DNA from: JAOUJD01 sp963811265
GTDB lineage: Bacteria; Pseudomonadota; Gammaproteobacteria; Burkholderiales; Burkholderiaceae_F
Reading direction: 5' to 3'
Assembly: GCA_963811265.1 (NCBI GenBank)
Contig: CAWEQS010000018.1
Location: forward strand, 124,001 to 188,000
Length of the DNA stretch: 64,000 nt
Part shown: piece by piece, positions 63,144 through 64,000 of the stretch
Position numbering within the stretch: position 1 is the first letter of the stretch
Layout: the number at the start of each line of letters is the position of its first letter
Position numbers and translations under genes: made by a program
The notes under the pieces: generated by a model
Told to the model about the DNA's origin: nothing
What the model saw: the letters and a program-made list of their open reading frames with translations, nothing else
The model's database searches: none

Positions 63144-63500
63144 TCAGCTGTTCGTCGTGCTCGGCATGAACCGCTTCAGCGTGCGGTTCGACACCGACTG
63201 TTCATCGAGCTGGCTCGCCATGTGGACGCACGCGGTGCGGCAGAGCGTCACCACGTTGGCGTCGGCGATCGAGTAGAAGCTCATCTGGCCGTCGCGGCGC
63301 CGCTTGAGGACGCCCCTGCCGTACATCAGGTTCAGGTGGCGCGACACGTTGGTCTGGGAGGCCCCGACGCGCTCCACGATGTCCGACACGCTGCGCTCGC
63401 CGTCACAGATCGCGCTGAGGATCTTCAGGCGCGTCGGCTCGGCCAGCAGGCCGAAGTAGTCCGACACCACCTCGTAGAGGCGCTCGAGCTCGGGCTCCAT
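63144..63500 (-). CDS. soxR: ArsR-family regulator of the sox cluster (SoxR-like)
   Basis: 118 residues from ATG 63500. Winged helix: LAEPTRLKILSAICDGERSV near residue 18, GASQTNVSRHLNLMYGRGVL recognition helix. Two conserved Cys (AICDGE and LCRTACVH) resemble the thiol sensor of SoxR. It is co-oriented with and 60 bases upstream of soxC. The palindrome at 63516-63529 overlaps its own promoter region and may be its operator. Confidence 0.85.
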   Translation of the reverse strand: MEPELERLYEVVSDYFGLLAEPTRLKILSAICDGERSVSDIVERVGASQTNVSRHLNLMYGRGVLKRRRDGQMSFYSIADANVVTLCRTACVHMASQLDEQSVSNRTLKRFMPSTTNS

Positions 63501-63515
63501 GGATTCTTCGGAAGA

Positions 63516-63529
63516 TGCGCATATGCGCA
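63516..63529. promoter_or_regulatory. 14-bp palindrome upstream of the ArsR gene
   Basis: Perfect palindrome TGCGCATATGCGCA, with a related half-site GCGCACATAT at 63533-63542. Located 16 bases upstream of the regulator start. ArsR/SoxR-type regulators bind such inverted repeats; the assignment is inference. Confidence 0.6.
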
Positions 63530-63635
63530 AGGGCGCACATATTCCGGGCGCCGGGCGCCGCGGGTCAAGCGGATTCGGCGCGGCGCCATGGCTGTGTGAC
63601 CGCGGTCACGGCCGCGGTCGATCGACTCGCTGTGG

Positions 63636-64000
63636 CTAGGGCTGCAGGCCCTTCACGGCTCCGATCGTTTCGGCCGTGCGCGCCCGGATCACGCCCACTC
63701 GGCCTTCGTGCGCAACGGGCTCGTCGGGCAGGATCAGCCACTGCATCAGGTCGCGGATCGAGACCAGGCCGTAACCCGCCCCGTCCTTGACGAGGATGTG
63801 CCGATAGCCGTTCACCACCATCAGGCGCAGGACCTCCTCGACCGTCGCGTCGGCATTCACCTGGCGCACGTTCGGGCTCATCACTTCGGAGACCTTCGTT
63901 GCCGCCGGATCGCGGCGCTCGGCCACGACGCGGCACATCACGTCACGCTCGGTGAAGATCCCGCCGATCTCGCTGCCTGCGCCTCGAATGATGACGGCCC
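63636..64000 (-). CDS. CBS-domain protein (5' end outside window)
   Basis: The 3' part of a gene that enters from the right edge; about 121 codons are visible. GIFTERDVMCRVVAERRDPA ends the first CBS motif, VSEVMSPNVRQVNADATVEE starts the second, and HILVKDGAGYGLVSIRDLMQ ends it. Tandem CBS domains sense adenosine nucleotides. The start lies beyond 64000, so length and domain partners are unknown. Confidence 0.85.
   Translation of the reverse strand, partial: AVIIRGAGSEIGGIFTERDVMCRVVAERRDPAATKVSEVMSPNVRQVNADATVEEVLRLMVVNGYRHILVKDGAGYGLVSIRDLMQWLILPDEPVAHEGRVGVIRARTAETIGAVKGLQP

Overview
The window comes from a high-GC bacterium, most likely a betaproteobacterium that oxidises reduced sulfur. 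The main evidence is the block mdh / gntR-sdhCDAB-sdhE-gltA / sucA, an arrangement I know from Burkholderiales-type genomes. A periplasmic Sox (thiosulfate oxidation) cluster at the right end adds the sulfur-oxidising trait. No phage, insertion sequence, CRISPR array or rRNA was found. There is one tRNA, tRNA-Ser(UGA).

Layout. 1-2472: 5' part of sucA (minus strand). 2777-16147: a plus-strand electron-transfer block. It holds an Fe-S flavoprotein, a 2-oxoacid:ferredoxin oxidoreductase (korAB-1), an Nfn/Sud-like flavoprotein pair, a second oxidoreductase (korAB-2), a 742-residue ferredoxin-tailed protein of unknown function and a ComB-like phosphatase. A small membrane protein and a strong bidirectional terminator follow. 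16717-22544: gltA, sdhE, sdhBADC and their GntR regulator (minus). 22824-26844: mdh and acnA (plus). 27054-30562: an Mla-type lipid-transport operon. 30579-32863: small conserved genes and an alcohol dehydrogenase. 32906-35179: exonuclease, acetyltransferase and M14 peptidase, plus the N-terminal remnant of a nitroreductase gene. 35256-37527: aminotransferase and DAHP synthase. 37547-44989: rmuC, a truncated haemoglobin coupled to a large unknown protein, an FtsX-like permease and an FAD oxidase. 45100-52841: a BMP/nucleoside-type ABC transporter with a paralogue of the unknown protein between its parts, then an MFS transporter. 52976-54813: small membrane and exported proteins and the tRNA. 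54913-63500: the sox cluster (soxCDYZ, a DsrE-like gene, soxAX, a TlpA-like gene, soxB, a thioredoxin-like gene) under an ArsR-type regulator. 63636-64000: part of a CBS-domain protein.

How the genes fit together. Most of the citric acid cycle machinery sits in the left 27 kb. The unusual part is the roughly 14 kb ferredoxin-dependent block, which lies between gltA and sucA, normally neighbours in this group. The cell therefore encodes both the NAD-linked 2-oxoglutarate dehydrogenase and two ferredoxin-linked oxidoreductases, with an Nfn-like pair that could exchange electrons between ferredoxin and NAD(P)H. With thiosulfate as an electron source, this raises the possibility of reductive carboxylation or another low-potential pathway. 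That is inference only.

Data quality. About 21 single-base frame disruptions fall in otherwise well-conserved genes. Roughly 17 are one extra base and 4 are one missing base. They look like consensus errors of an insertion-prone assembly rather than real gene decay. I give the corrected extents of the affected genes and the position of each break.
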